DNA of 64,000 nt from Ipomoea triloba. Its lineage: Eukaryota; Streptophyta; Magnoliopsida; Solanales; Convolvulaceae. Under the pieces are notes generated by a model. It was not told where the DNA came from and made no database searches. It saw nothing but the letters and a program-made list of their open reading frames with translations. The stretch is from the NCBI RefSeq assembly GCF_003576645.1, contig NC_044918.1:19628020-19692019 (forward strand). Reading direction: 5' to 3'. Shown piece by piece: positions 50,191 through 63,583 of this stretch (its first letter is position 1; every line of letters begins with the position of its first letter). The translations under genes were made by a program, and so were the position numbers.

Positions 50191-52637
50191 TAAATACAGG
50201 AAGTAAAAACCAATTACAGGGTAAAAGAGTGGCCCTAGCTATGTATTTTCCGATCTTGACTAACCTCCAAGAGGTACCTGTAAAAGGCCAACACACACCT
50301 CTGTGGATGGGGATCAGTTCCGAACCCTCTAGATTGCCTTTAGAGACCGTTTGATATTTTTTTCATTAATTAGACTCTTGAAAATTTTTATTCACACAAT
50401 TTTGAAAGACTTCATATACTCTAAATTGATTTTTTTTAGTACTACTGACTTCGCAAAAAAAAAAAAAAATCAATACCCCCACTAAGTTCAAACCTTTTAT
50501 ATGCTCTAAATTGATTGCCACCTAAACTTTAAAAGTTTAATTTGGATTGGTGAATACCTCCAAACTTTAAAACTTTATAAAAATCTTTAAAACTTTATAA
50601 ACCTCAAGTTTAAGTACACCCTCAGTTAGAAATTAAATTTGGCATTTTAATAACAATTGGAAAGTTAAATTTACATAAAAAATAACTGAGTGATTAAATT
50701 TATACTATAATTATAATATAAATTAATGGATCAAAATTGTCATTTTCATTGTTAGTTTTTTATGATAGACACTGAAATGATGTGATTATTGAAGGGGCAA
50801 AAACAAAAATGTTCATGTGCTCCAATTTGGGAAGGGACCGCAATATATATACTTTTTGAGTTTCTTTTTTCAATCCCTTTCTTAAAATTAGTGTAATATG
50901 ATATGAAATATCATCACTGTAAAACTAAAATGGCATATTCATTCCTCGCTAGTGTGACGAATTTGTAACGTTTTTTGTTACATTCAAAGGTTGAAAGTCA
51001 AAGATATGATTTTCTACTTAAAATCACGAAGGAATATGATTAGACTATTTTTTTTTTATTTTTTTTTAGAACATGATTAGACTATATTTATATTGATGAT
51101 TTTGAGATGCGGTTAAAGGACTGTAATATGGTTTTTTATAATTTATGGATTACGTTGCAGCTTGTAATATAGCAAGTTGTAAGAAGAAAGAAACAAGTTT
51201 AATTTAGTGACACTATTGCATTGCTCAATTGAAATAAATAAAACAAATAAAATTAACATTAACAATACACATGAAATAAAATTACCATCAATAAATTGCT
51301 GTTCAAATAAACCCAAAGATACATAATTAATTTCAATCCACACTGTAGAGAAAGAGATACTAAGGCGTGGGTGGGTGGGGAGGAGGGGGGGTGGGTGGGA
51401 GTGGAATCATAAAGAAAGAAATCATAGGCTCGACATCCTTTCATGTCAATCCATCAAATCTACAGCTTAGACCCTGCAATAATATAAAAAATAAAAATAA
51501 AAACAAATAATGAGCCAAATTATATATTATAAAAAGAAAAATAAAAAGAAATTGAAAGTGATAGTGAAAGGCCATTGATTCATGTACAATGGAAACAAAT
51601 ACATTTAATTACCTTGTACTATATGAAACCTATTATTCATCATTTAGTCATCTGTATATTTTGTCTTCTTTTAAAATGGCATCATGTTTGCATGCAACTT
51701 GCACAGCTGTTCTTTTTGGCACAAAGTTTATATAGGACTACTTTAGTGAGTAGTAAATTAAATATCTATAATGCGTATTAATTAGTTAACTTTAAAAAAA
51801 AAAATTAAGCGAGTTTGACTCACAACCAGACCGCTTTTAAACTACTAAGTTGTCTCAATTTGTTGAACCCCTAATATTAGAAATGTCTCCCCATAAGTAT
51901 CTAAACTAGAGGTCATTATCAGGCTGGGTTCTATAGTTAATACATTAAACATGATATGGGATGTCCTGCTTAATGTTGCACCTAACATTTTTCTTTAAAG
52001 TTACTCCTTTTATCCCAAGTTTGCTATCTAGTTTACTAATGATATTAATTTAAGGAAACTAGAGAAAATTACTTAATTCTTACTTTTTCCTCATAAAGGA
52101 CCACATTATATTGTATTTCAAGAAAAACAAAAACTACACAAATGATGACAATACAAAAAATTAACTACACTTTTAGCAAAATGGGCATGAGGGTTAATGC
52201 AATATATAAAGTGAAATTGATGTTCACTAAATTTGTGAGATCTGTATAGTAACTCTCTGCAAAACAAGGTAAATGAATCACAATTACTACAATTAACATA
52301 TTATATACTTGCCGTATGCAATTAACATATTATGTACCATTAATTTATTTATAGGTATATAATATATTAACTGAATATACTGTAGCTATGGAATCAGGAC
52401 CTTAATTTATAATTTGCTTATGAATCCTGCATGGACTAGGGTGCAGTCTGATTTATTTCCAAATAAAAGACATGATGAGCATGCATTGTGGGGTTAGATA
52501 TATATATATATATATATATATGTCACGAGATTGCATAGAAAAACACGTACGAGAATAATCCAACGTAGTACGTAATAATGTTATTTTGAGGGAATGAAAG
52601 AAAAATGGGTGGACTTAATTAACCTTATTAGGTGGTT
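50191..52637. other. AT-rich intergenic DNA
   Basis: About 2.4 kb with no supported gene. It has homopolymer A/T runs and a TA run near 52498-52520. Confidence 0.5.
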
Positions 52638-53435
52638 TTAGACAGCGCAAGTGTATCCAGGAGGAGGAGTCTTGCCGCAGGTGACAAGGAGCTGAAGAGC
52701 GAGCGGAACGTAAATGCTGAGGTTGAGAGCCTTAATCTTCAAGGTTGTGCACAAGCAAGCCGCGGCTTCTAGCTCAACGAGGCCTTTAAGGATGGGGCAG
52801 CATTCATTCACGGCCGGGTCGCCGAGTCCGACGTGGACTAGCCCGCCGAGAAGGTCTACGCAGGCCCCGAGCTTCAGGGTGTCAATGGGGCAGGTCGCCG
52901 CCGCTGGTGGGCAGGGCTTGGCCGGGCCGGATGGTGGCTTAGTGATCGGAGGAATCACCGGAGGCAAAGTGATTGGAGGGATGGTAACTGGGGGTTTCAC
53001 CACCGGCGGGAGGGTGATCGGAGGGACGGTGACTGGGGGTTTGACGACCGGCGGGAGGGTGATCGGAGGGACGGTGACTGGAGGTTTGACGACCGGCGGG
53101 AGGGTGATCGGAGGGACGGTCACCGGGGGCTTGACCACCGGCGGGAGGGTGATCGGCGGGACGGTAACGGGGGGTTTAACCACCGGTGGGAGGGTGATCG
53201 GCGGCACGGTGACCGGAGGTTTAACCACCGGTGGGAGGGTGATTGGTGGCACGGTGACCGGAGGTTTAACGACCGGTGGGAGGGTGATCGGCGGCACGGT
53301 GACCGGAGGTTTAGGCGTGGGCTTTTTGGGCTTGTGAATCGGCTTTCCGCAGGTGCCACAGCCCAAAATGGGAGTGGCGGAGGAAATGAAGAGCATGGAG
53401 ATGAGAAGAAGAGCTGTTACCTTAGAGACCTCCAT
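52638..53435 (-). CDS. Hybrid proline-rich protein with eight 15-residue repeats
   Basis: Secreted HyPRP, 265 aa, single exon. I start it at 53435 rather than at an upstream in-frame ATG (53549) because MEVSKVTALLLISMLF is a clean signal peptide matching the family, and a TATA box lies between the two. After the mature N-terminus (CGTCGKPIHKPKKPTPK), residues 42-161 are eight copies of KPPVTVPPITLPPVV, the last slightly diverged. The 8CM domain then runs from CPIDTLKLGACVDLL to GYTCAV with all eight Cys. Strong local GC-richness contrasts with the flanks. It probably contributes to a proline-rich wall matrix. Confidence 0.93.
   Translation of the reverse strand: MEVSKVTALLLISMLFISSATPILGCGTCGKPIHKPKKPTPKPPVTVPPITLPPVVKPPVTVPPITLPPVVKPPVTVPPITLPPVVKPPVTVPPITLPPVVKPPVTVPPITLPPVVKPPVTVPPITLPPVVKPPVTVPPITLPPVVKPPVTIPPITLPPVIPPITKPPSGPAKPCPPAAATCPIDTLKLGACVDLLGGLVHVGLGDPAVNECCPILKGLVELEAAACLCTTLKIKALNLSIYVPLALQLLVTCGKTPPPGYTCAV
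52953..53312 (-). repeat. 45-bp coding tandem repeat (8 copies)
   Basis: Eight 45-bp units encode the 15-residue repeat. Codon-third differences between units are grouped, implying stepwise unit duplication. Confidence 0.9.
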
Positions 53436-53497
53436 GGTTAAGTGATGAAGAAGGAAGGAAGAGAGAATTGCAGAGATTGTGCAGATAGGGTGAGGAG

Positions 53498-53504
53498 TTA
53501 TATA
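53498..53504 (-). promoter_or_regulatory. TATA box of the HyPRP gene
   Basis: Minus strand TATATAA, 63 bp upstream of the chosen ATG (53435). Confidence 0.7.
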
Positions 53505-53559
53505 GAACAGTGAGCTGAGTCGGTGAGTGTGAGTACAGAAAACAAACAAAATGCCCTAA

Positions 53560-55070
53560 AAGCAATGCATGTGAGTTATGAATAAGGGCTCTATGGACTG
53601 AATAGGAGATGCCAATTTTTGCTAGTTGTCAACTTAATCTTTTATAAGTTTCTACTTAAACTCATTATATGGTCCCAGTTAATTTGGAAAAAGTGGTGAG
53701 TGGATGAATAAAATTTTTAATCACAACAGTTATTAGAAAGTTTGGATCGGACTAAATTAGATTTTAACACTTCTTTGAAGGTTATGTTGGAGAGTTAACT
53801 ATATAGTCTCCAAAGAAATGTTACGTTATTCTTCCTCTATATATCCACCGTATCCACAATAGAGATTTACAACATTTCAACACAAAGGTTGAAAGAATTC
53901 CTCAACTAAGAGACTTAATATAAAATTAAACTAAATCTTTTATTTGAGCTTGAAGTAAGTCTCTTAGAAATTCTGATTGTGGCATATGTAGCTTTTCAAA
54001 ATGTTTGATCAAATTTCTTTGTTACTTCACTATGTGTGTTCATCTTGAGCATTCCATCTATTTATAGTTGAATTTCAAATTTGTCTAGGCAAACAAATTC
54101 GATTCACTGGCTTGGCTAGCTATTATAACAAAGTTAGAGTAAAAGCATCAAGTTAAGTCCATCTAGATGCATGCTCATTACATTAAAAAAAAAATTACCA
54201 TTGTAATTTTTACCTATATTTTGTAAATATTTATTTGGTGATTTTTTATATATGGGTTTATATTAAAGTAAAAAAAATATTAAATTGGATTAATTTTTAA
54301 TTTGTCAATTATCATTGTTATTTTGCCAAGTTATGATGTATCACTATTGTAAACTAATCAAAATTGTCAATATATTAAAGAAAATTTCATGATATGACCG
54401 AACAATTATAATCAATTAATATAAATAATCGTATCAATGGTCAATCAAGTGCAGTGCAATTTTTTTAAGGTTTATGTGTAAATATATATATAATGTCGAG
54501 TTGCATGGTATAATAATTACTTTATAAGATTTATGTGATTTTACCTTTATTTTGATCAAATAATTTGAAGCAACACTGGAGTCCATAATCAAGCATCATT
54601 TGTGTTTGATGCCAAAGCCAAGCCTAGTGCATTGAGGTTTCGCTGCATACCAATTACCAAGGCTACGCTGAGGTCGTAGCCAAACTGAAGCTAAGGTCAT
54701 CCTAGCTTGCCATGCGCCAACTCCATGCAAAAGCCGAAGCCATGTCCTGCCTGAGCTAAAATCGAGGTTGCTCGTGTTGCGTGCCAAATTCCATGTTGAG
54801 GCAAGGCCACGTCGTGCAAGAACTGAAGGCAAGGTTGAGGTTTTGCCCAATCATTATACATGGACCACTAGCCGATTCATTTTTAGTATATATATTGAAT
54901 GTGTATGTTTAGTATATTAAATGTTTATTGTTTAATTTGAATATTTAGGTATACTACTTAACAATGAATCTTTAATACATTAATAATGAACCTTCGTTAT
55001 ATTGTAGTCCACAATATAATTTACATGTTGTGTCGTGCTCAAGTTGAGGCGGCGGCAATGTTGTGGCCGA
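53560..55070. other. Intergenic DNA
   Basis: No supported gene. 54590-54850 is less AT-rich and contains imperfect gccaagcc/gaagccaag-like repeats without a recognised product. Confidence 0.45.
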
Positions 55071-55072
55071 TG

Positions 55073-55290
55073 GGCAAATTATACCGTAGACCATGGTCTA
55101 CTTTACATTGTGGACCCTTGTGCAAAAAATATGTTGCAGTACCTAGGTACAAAAAATATGTTACAGACTTATCGTGTACTTCCTATCATTTTTTGCAAAT
55201 TGTAATGATAGGAAGTGCACTGTGAAGAGAGATTTTAGCACCAAAGTAGTGTTCGGTCCACCTTTTGCTTAATTTAGCTCCAAAGTAGTG
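55073..55290. mobile_element. Partial palindrome-capped MITE
   Basis: Left end gcaaattataccgtagacc, then atggtctactttacattgtg. The right part has ggtccaccttttgcttaattt but no matching terminal repeat. Probably truncated; boundary on the right is approximate. Confidence 0.5.
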
Positions 55291-56120
55291 CACTGCCAAG
55301 AGGGTCCTGTTTCATTCTATTTATTACCAATTATTATATAAAATTATAAACTGAATATATATCTTTCAAAAAAAATTTTGAATATATACTGCAGTAGATT
55401 TTATGCTAGAAAAGGGTTTTCAAAAATAAAAAGAAGAAATGAAAAGGAATTTTTTTTAAAAAAAATGCCAAGTCATCGTCCACGTCAACATGCAACCTGC
55501 TAGATGGGGCGTTAACCTGCTATTAGGTGAAATTGCATACATTTTGAGTGTTGAGTGGCCTAATTGAACTTTTTTTTCGTCAGTGGCCAAATTACACTTT
55601 CACATTTCGTTCAGTGGCCAATTTGAACATTATTCCTATCCAATATATATTGTTACACAAAGTCACTTGTTTGATTCATCTCATTACAACATCACACCAC
55701 TTGTGATATACATTGCATTGTAACACAATACCACTTGTAATTGTCTTCTACTCATGATACTACAAAGCCTTAGTCTACTCAACCATCTTCTGACTGACTG
55801 ACTAACCAGTCCGACCGACCGACTGACTAAGTGTCCTTCTACTTGTTCACCATATACGTATTCATCGCGTAGTCATGAGTCCCGGTCGGTCCAATACCAA
55901 TCTGTTTAAAGTTTTTAGAAATAAGAGTTGGAATCTACATTGTATTAGTAAATATATAAATATTGACACATAAGAATCTCAGTTGTAAGGTATCCCATAA
56001 CTAATGATTTGCAGAACTATTATATCATAAACTTCTTAGGGATCCAAACTACTACAGACCATTAGCAATAATACAACAGAAATAGTAATAAAATTTTATT
56101 TTATTTTTTAATTTTAATGT
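55291..56120. other. Intergenic DNA with MITE-like scrap
   Basis: 55480-55630 contains gtcagtggccaaattac / cagtggccaatttgaac and gttaacctgctattagg blocks, typical of short plant MITEs, with unclear ends. No gene. Confidence 0.4.
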
Positions 56121-56126
56121 GCAAGT

Positions 56127-56591
56127 TGCAGCTTGATTTATTTCCGTAAATTTGTTGTTTCTGAAGAATACAATAGGCATAAATCAAGAAGGACTGAAAC
56201 GAACTGCGTATACGAGTTGATTTTCACGTGCATGCCCTTCTCAAAATCGTGCACCTAATGTGACATGTCAGCCGAGAATGAGAGTTATTCTAATTAAAAA
56301 TATTTAAAAGGATTGTTATGATTAGTTAGTATTCATAAATGTTTTAATTATATTGAAGTGCAGCTTGATTTATTTCCGTAAATTTGTTGTTTCTGAAGAA
56401 TACAATAGGCATAAATCAAGCACTGAAACGTAACTGCTATACTAGTCGACTTTCACGTGCATGCCCTTCTCAAAATCATGCACCTAATGTGACATGTCAC
56501 TATGTTAGCCGAGAATGAGAGTTATTCTAATTATAATTTTTAAAAGGATAGTTATGATTAGTTAGTATTAATAAATGTTTTAATTATATTG
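56127..56591. repeat. ~232-bp direct tandem duplication
   Basis: gcagcttgatttatttccg starts at 56128 and again at 56360. The copies share aatacaataggcataaatc, ttttcacgtgcatgccc-type and gccgagaatgagagttatt blocks with a few indels. Each copy has a CACGTG E-box/G-box core (tttcacgtgcatg). Confidence 0.9.
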
Positions 56592-57553
56592 AGTATTCAT
56601 CGGTTTGAGAGTTGTAAGCATATTTATTGTATTAATTTTTTAAAAATAAAACGTGTTCAAATATTTATTGGTATGAAAATGGCAACAATACCCACAGTAT
56701 CAAGTAAAAAAAAATATACTTACATACCTTTGATTTATGAGAAAGCACTGTTATCCAAAGGTGCAACAATGTTGTACTATACATAATTGACGGACTAAAA
56801 TTAAGAAGGCCAATAGACAATTTCCCATTAAAAAATGGACTTGCATAAAATTTTGAAGTTATCAAACCAACTGTTCGACCAACTTGGTTGGGGTACGATT
56901 GCCTCCAAAAAACTTATATGGTTGTGGCATATTTCAATTAATTGACTAATTCATTGAGATTTACAGTAATTTAATATAACTCCGTTTTGTTGATAGTTAC
57001 ATGGTACAAGGTTTGATTTTTACTAAATAGAGGTCTCAGTTGGTTCCTGAGTGAGATTGTGGACAATGACATAATATTGAGTCCTGACAATCGCAGTGTG
57101 AGAGTTACATACATCTAATGTAGTTGACTTCTCACTTAATGGGTCGCTAAATCACTGTGCAATTGCCATCCACTATCTTGTCGAGGCGGCGTGTGGTGAC
57201 GTTATTAGGATGAGAAAATTTTGCTTTTTGTGGGGAAGTTATGAAATTTAGCGATATTTTTTTTTTATCTTACATTACTTTCAACATAATTTTATAACTC
57301 GGTTCCATCATATTATTAAAAAAAATAATTATAAAAAACCCCAACAACAACTGACCAGTTTCACATGTTACTTAGCATCATCACGAATTTAGTGGTCTGA
57401 TAGATCTATGAGAAGCTACAAACTGTTATATTTTGTCACATAATTTTGGAAATATTCAGATTCTGGAAATTATGCATGGATCTTTTCCCAAAATCCATGA
57501 AAAGAAAATATTTTTTCCTTTAGATTACTTTTGTTGCTAGGACTTACCACTGT
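56592..57553. other. AT-rich intergenic DNA
   Basis: No feature recognised. Confidence 0.4.
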
Positions 57554-58140
57554 TGTTATACAGTGGAACATGGTTCACATGATCGTCGAATGAAACCGTA
57601 GAATTAAAATATACTTTATTGTTACTATAATGAAACTAGTGTATGTGGAAAATGAAACTAAAAAACAGAGCGCATTATTATCAAATGAAACTGTATTATA
57701 ATTAAAATGATACTTTAGTATTGATATAATGAAACTACTGTTACATGGAAAATGAAACTACTGTTACGTGGAAAATGAAACTAAAATTCTGAAACATACA
57801 ATAACATATATTGTCAAATGACCTGAAATGCAATTAAAATAATACTTCAACATTACTATAATTAGATTAGTGTGTGTGATCACAAGTGAGGGGAGGACCC
57901 TCTAGTGTGTGTAGAAAATGAAACAAAAAATAGAGCTCAACCAATAATGTATATTATTAAATGAAACTATAGTAAAATTTAAAATGATACTTTAGTATAG
58001 CTATAATAAAACTAATGTGGAAGAAAAATGAAACTACAAAACATAACAATATTGTCAAATTAAACTGAAATGTAATTAAAATGATACATACTTTATAATT
58101 CACGCTGCTACATAAATCATGATCCACAGTAAAATTGGGC
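57554..58140 (+). mobile_element. Palindrome-capped MITE, tandem-interior subtype
   Basis: About five ~100-bp units (caaatgaaactgtattataa, attaaaatgatactttagta, tggaaaatgaaacta) lie between ttatacagtggaacatggtt and aaatcatgatccacagtaaa. It is the inverse-orientation relative of 49640-50190. Ends are approximate. Confidence 0.65.
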
Positions 58141-59670
58141 GCTTTGCCATAGACGGGGCAAAAATGATGACAGCCCATGAATGATTAGACAAAAAGCATG
58201 CAAATAATATGCATTTATTAACAACTTTAAGGATTGCATTATTTCAAGGATAAAAATGGTTTGGAAAAGCATAGGCGCAGTGAAATGCTAGTTTTCCATT
58301 ATTGTCTGATTGTAGGGTGTTGAATCACATGCGCAAAAAGATATGATGCACCCAAGATTCGTTCACTTTGGATGCTTTTAAAGATATTATGCGTTACGGA
58401 GAATCACCTTCTTCTTTTTTTCTTTCTTTTTAACCAAAAAAAAAAAAAAAGGAATTCAGATATGGAAATGTGATGTTTGGTGGGACTTATTATTACTAGA
58501 TATTGGACAGTATATTAAATAATGATAATTTGAGCGATGTATGTTTTAATTTATTTGAAATGTATAAATTTTATTTTACGAGTTAATTTAAAAAAGTTAA
58601 AGTTTAACACTATTTTTTTTTATTCAAAAGCTGCTTTGAATGATATAACTTTTAAGTTTTAAGTTATATATGAATGTGGAACAAATTAAACTCAACTGTA
58701 GTACTCAAGAATACAAAGTATCAATTTAAGATCTAGGTCGGATATAATCAAAATATCACTTTTCATTTCTGACATTAGGTTGCATTAACGGGTAACAAGA
58801 AATGGTAGAAGTGTAGAACCCCTAATAAAACATCATTATATTATTATTTACATTTCAATTTATATAAATTAAATAATCAAATTTTAATATAAATTGCTAT
58901 AAAAATTCCTTCTGATATTAATTAGTTAATCGGAAAAATGGTTAAAGAAAAATATTTATAAATACACATGTGTACCCTTTGTTTTTTTTATATTGTATTT
59001 TTCTCACATGCTTCATATCCTGCATTTCCTTGTATTGTTTTTCATTTTCACGCAACCTAGGATGTTGTTATTGTTATTGTTGTTATTTTGAAATGGGACA
59101 TTAGAGGAGTAACTACATGATATGAAAATAATCTTAAAACTTATGTCCTTATTCCACTTACAAATTTCATTTAAAAACAATCTTGAAATTAAATATATTA
59201 CTCTACTCGGGCAAAACAAACAAATTTCACACATCTCTGGTATTTTTATTTTATTTTATTTTTTGTTATCAAACATCAATTAATTATTGAACTTTTGCAA
59301 TCTCATAGTTTTAAAAAGAATTTATATTATATTTGAATCTACCTAATAATATTTATCTATAGATTATATTGATGGTGAGAACTCAAATGAAAGGTATGTA
59401 GGATCAAAATAGGACAACCAAAAGTGCAAGGTGTACTCACATAAAATAAGTGAAATGAAAGTGGGGATCGGATAGTCACAACTCAAAAAGAAAAAAAAAA
59501 ATACAGAGAGAATTGAGTCTATCCAATACTCTCTTTGTCCTATTTTCTTTGCTACAAATATTATTCATGGATGAAATCAAATCTCTTTTTTTTTTTTTTC
59601 CTTTGTTTTCATTAACAAATATTTATAAATTTGAAATTTAATAAAACCTTTTAAATATAGGAGATTGATC
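58141..59670. other. AT-rich intergenic DNA
   Basis: No gene recognised; several A and T homopolymers. Confidence 0.45.
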
Positions 59671-59674
59671 TGAT

Positions 59675-60235
59675 CCATCCATATGGTGAGGTTCCTATGA
59701 GAACTAACCCCCATGAGTTAATGAGAATCAATCTCATCCATTAACAAAATAGATTTATGGATGAGATTAATTGGGGATTAAAAATGCGCGTGTGCATATT
59801 AGGCATTATGATGTGTGCATAATAGATTTATGGATGAGATTAATTGAGGATTAAAAATGTGCGTGTGCATATTAGGCATTATGATGTGTGCATAATAATA
59901 ATTATATATATGGTAAGGTTCTTATGAGAACTAACCCCCTATGAGTCAATGAGAACCAATCTCATCCATTAACAAAATAGATTTATGGATGAGATTAATT
60001 GGTGATTAAAAACAATGTGTGTGTGCATATTAGGCATTATGATGTGTGCATATTAAGCATGTGTTGTGTGCAACATAAGGACATGCTTAATATGCACATA
60101 TCATAATGCCTAATAAGTCACAGACATTTTTAATCTATCAATTAATCTCATCCATAAATCTATTTTTTAATGAATGAAATTAGTTTCATGGACTCATGGG
60201 GTGATTAGTTTTCATATGATCTCGAATCTATATAT
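59675..60235. repeat. Nested direct and inverted repeats (fold-back element)
   Basis: A unit with gagaactaaccccc, caatctcatccattaacaaa and tttatggatgagattaattg occurs at about 59680-59800 and 59910-60050, with a partial copy at 59823-59900. An inverse copy is at about 60060-60225. This suggests a MITE with TIRs that has undergone internal duplication. Confidence 0.65.
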
Positions 60236-60949
60236 AGAGAGCGAATGATGTTGAGAAATTAGCAAATTAAAGAAAGATAGGATGAAAATAGAGAAGCAAA
60301 AGTGCAAGGCCATGTGTACTCACACAAATGAAAAAAACTAAAATTGATATTTTCAAAAAAAAAAAAATAATAATAAAATGAGAGTGGGGGATGGTCACAA
60401 CTCAAAAGCCATGGATTTGGCCCCAATCCGTGAAGGGGATGCAGCTAGCAAGCAATGCATGTTGTCTTTGAGGCTGTATTATTTTGTAGTTTTGCGCATC
60501 CGTGAGTCTGCTTCCTCATCTTGATGTGATTGGTCGGGTAAATTAAAATTTTGAAGACATGCAATAATTTAAATATTTTCCTTTTTTGAAAACAATTATT
60601 GCCATCTATGAATTATGATGCACACAAATTTTTAAAAAGTATTTTTGTATTTCAGACACATATCACATACGAAATTCATTACATTGATCTACTCCGTAAT
60701 AAATAAAAAGTTTTACTTAAGACTTGTTTATTCTTCTTTTGGTAAATAGAGTATATACAATGACATTTTTACCTTTTGTTCTTAAATTTGATTTTTTCTA
60801 TCTTTAGTTTTTTTTTTTACTTAAAATAAACATTTCACTTTTAGTTCAAAATGCCCTTAAATGTGTTAAGAGTAAAGTTCAACAAAATTTTCATAAAATA
60901 AGGGCTTTTTAGGCATTTAAAACTAAAAATAGAAAATGTTTTAATAAAT
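60236..60949. other. AT-rich intergenic DNA
   Basis: No feature recognised. Confidence 0.4.
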
Positions 60950-60951
60950 TA

Positions 60952-61332
60952 ATACACAATTTAGTCCTCAACTATAGTGATTTTTCTCGATTTAGTCCTA
61001 AATGACCAGTGTGCTTAATTAGGTCATCAAATTCGATAATTTTATCCAATTGAGTCCTCGGCTGTTAGAATCAATGACTAAATCGAGAAAAATCACTATA
61101 GTCGAGGATTAAATTATATTGGATAAAATCACTATAGTCGAAGATTAACTTGGATAAAATTACTATAGTCGAGAATTAAATTGGGTATGAATAGAGGTGA
61201 AATTACCAAGCTATTTTAACAAATGACTCAATTGAGTAAAATCATCAAAGTCGAGAACCTAATTAAGCACAAAAAGTCATTTAGGACTAAATCGAGAAAA
61301 ATCATTATAATCAATAACTAAATTGGGTATTA
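60952..61332. mobile_element. TIR/fold-back MITE
   Basis: The ends are tacacaatttagtcctcaac and the inverse of taactaaattgggta. Inner inverted blocks gatttttctcgatttagtcc and ggactaaatcgagaaaaatc continue the arms. Internal atcactatagtcgag repeats occur three times. Flanking ttaa on both sides may be a short target duplication, but this is unclear in AT-rich DNA. Confidence 0.65.
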
Positions 61333-63583
61333 ATGTTGAGAATTAAAAGTAGAATGAACAAATAAAAATCAACATTCAAAAATAAATATATTGTTAAAAA
61401 TTAAATAAGTGTAAAAATTAGACTTCGAGCGATAATGTAATGCCCAAAATAGGTTACAATGTAAACCTATAGATTTTCCGTTGTAAAATTTGACTAAATC
61501 ATTAAGACTATATAGCTTGAGTTGTTGCAATATAGGTTCAAGTAATAGTACAAGATTAAGCATCCATATCAATATATCATGGATTACTCAACGCAATATA
61601 TAGAAGTTGGAAGATGATATATTTATTACGTCAGCATATAACAGGAGTTGATTACTGGCAAGACTTTCTATAGCAAGACTTCCGACACGTACAACATGAC
61701 TTTTAAAGTTGTAGAAGTTTTAGGGCAACACGATTTATCCAAACAGCAAAGCTAGACCAACAGCAGAGGATTGCTAGCATGCAATAGAGGATTCTACAGT
61801 AGTAGAGAATCCTAATTAAGTAGCAAAGGTTTTAATAAATAGTACAACTTATTATGAGCAAAGAAGAATGATAAGTAGGCCAGGAGTGATGCATTTGGAA
61901 AATGAAACACTTTGCGAATCAAGTTTCTCTTAGCATAGTTAGGGAAGTTGTTTCTGACGATAAGAAATGACTTACCATTCCATTGAACTTTGTTGTAAAC
62001 GCTTCTATTTATAATTAATTAATGAATTAACTTCTTTCTGCTAGTTTTGGATGTTGACACGTAGGTCAAGGAAGATACTTGCCCCTTGCCCAATCAAGTA
62101 AAGTTGCTTTGGAAAGATAGAGAAAATGCTAAATTTTATAAACTTGCACACAATGGCTGGATACAAGTCTACACTTGACAAATTAAAATATTGCAAGTTG
62201 CTAAGTTCGAGTTTGTCTCACTCCACCGGAAAAATATGAAATCTAAAATGGGAGTGATGTTGAAGAAGAAAGCATGAGATACATAAGAGATAATGTCAAG
62301 GGCATTCAAGCATTAATAGTATTCTTCAAGATCAAGATCTAGTCACTCAAAAACTCAAAAAGCTTCAAGTTGACACAATTTACTTAAAAGAGTCTTTCAG
62401 TTGGAGAAAAATCAACTCTAAGTTGATCTTTGTTGTGCGTACATCTTTACACATGGATGTTAGTTGAAAGAGTAAGAGTAGCAAACTCGTGAAATTTAAT
62501 GTTGCGAAAACCTTATTAGTAAACTGTGCTAACTTTGTGATTAAAGCACAAATTTATTTTTCACTTGTAATTTGTGAGGTGAACAAGATTATATTACTAG
62601 TGAAATCCCTACTAGCGCTCCGAGCAATTATATATACTATACTATTTTTCTACCCCTTCAATACTCGATTTATGGTAAATGGATACTTCTGTTTGGGCAA
62701 AAAGTAAATCCCACTTTGATTAAAAATATAATAAATAAAAAAATTAACCACTTGCATCACATATGAGCCACACAATAGGTAGGAATTTAATGAGCTTCAC
62801 TCTAGACCACAAAAAGTTTTTGTGCAAAAGACATAGCACATTAAATAGTTATCTTGTCCTATGTAAATATGGCCTAAAGTAAGAAATTGTGGAGGAAGAT
62901 GAATGCATGAATGCAGTAAAGTCTAAGCCGGTGGCTCCAATGAATGAAATTGCATGGCTCCAATTCAACAATTGAGATTTACAGGGTCATGTCCCTGTGG
63001 CTGCAGTTGCTTCATTTTTACCATGTCAGATCGATCATAAGTGCATCCAACTGCAGCATCTACATACTATGCATATGCATGTTGAGAATAAGAGAATCTC
63101 TTATCATAGTACCCTTGGGAATATGCAATGCGACAATGCATGTCACATGGACTTGCAGCAAAAAAATGGAGGAAACAAAGATGTGAGAAAAAAGAAAATG
63201 TTTGCAAATGCCAAAAATAATAATTACTATGCAATTATAAATTTATACGAAATAGTGGTATCAATCCTTCAAAAAGGAACCAGAACTGTCACCTTATAAA
63301 AAAAATTTAAAAAGTCAATAATGCTTTTATTCACAATTGAAAGATTAGAATCATTATTTGATATAAATATAGGAACATAATATATTATTTCCTCTATAAT
63401 CTAACAATAAATAATGTCCTAAATTGTGACAAATAATCATAACAAGATCTAAATTAATAAATCATATTCAAAAAGATTTCACTAACATCCTTCACCATCT
63501 AACATGGCAATAATACTCTTGTATTCATAGGTCACTGTGAATTCACTAATAGCAATAAGGCTCAAATATACCACCAAATTACA
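61333..63583. other. Intergenic DNA, unidentified
   Basis: About 2.2 kb with no supported gene. 61560-62640 is less AT-rich and unique in this window and might be an old retroelement LTR or leader, but no PBS, TSD or coding domain is visible. Confidence 0.4.

Noticed and set aside
52714..53337. Plus-strand Gly/Thr-rich open frame opposite the HyPRP
   Set aside because: Antisense of the 45-bp repeat; it lacks any domain, while the minus strand has signal peptide and eight-cysteine domain.
61560..62640. Integrated pararetrovirus fragment
   Set aside because: No movement, coat, reverse transcriptase or other viral domain is readable in any frame.
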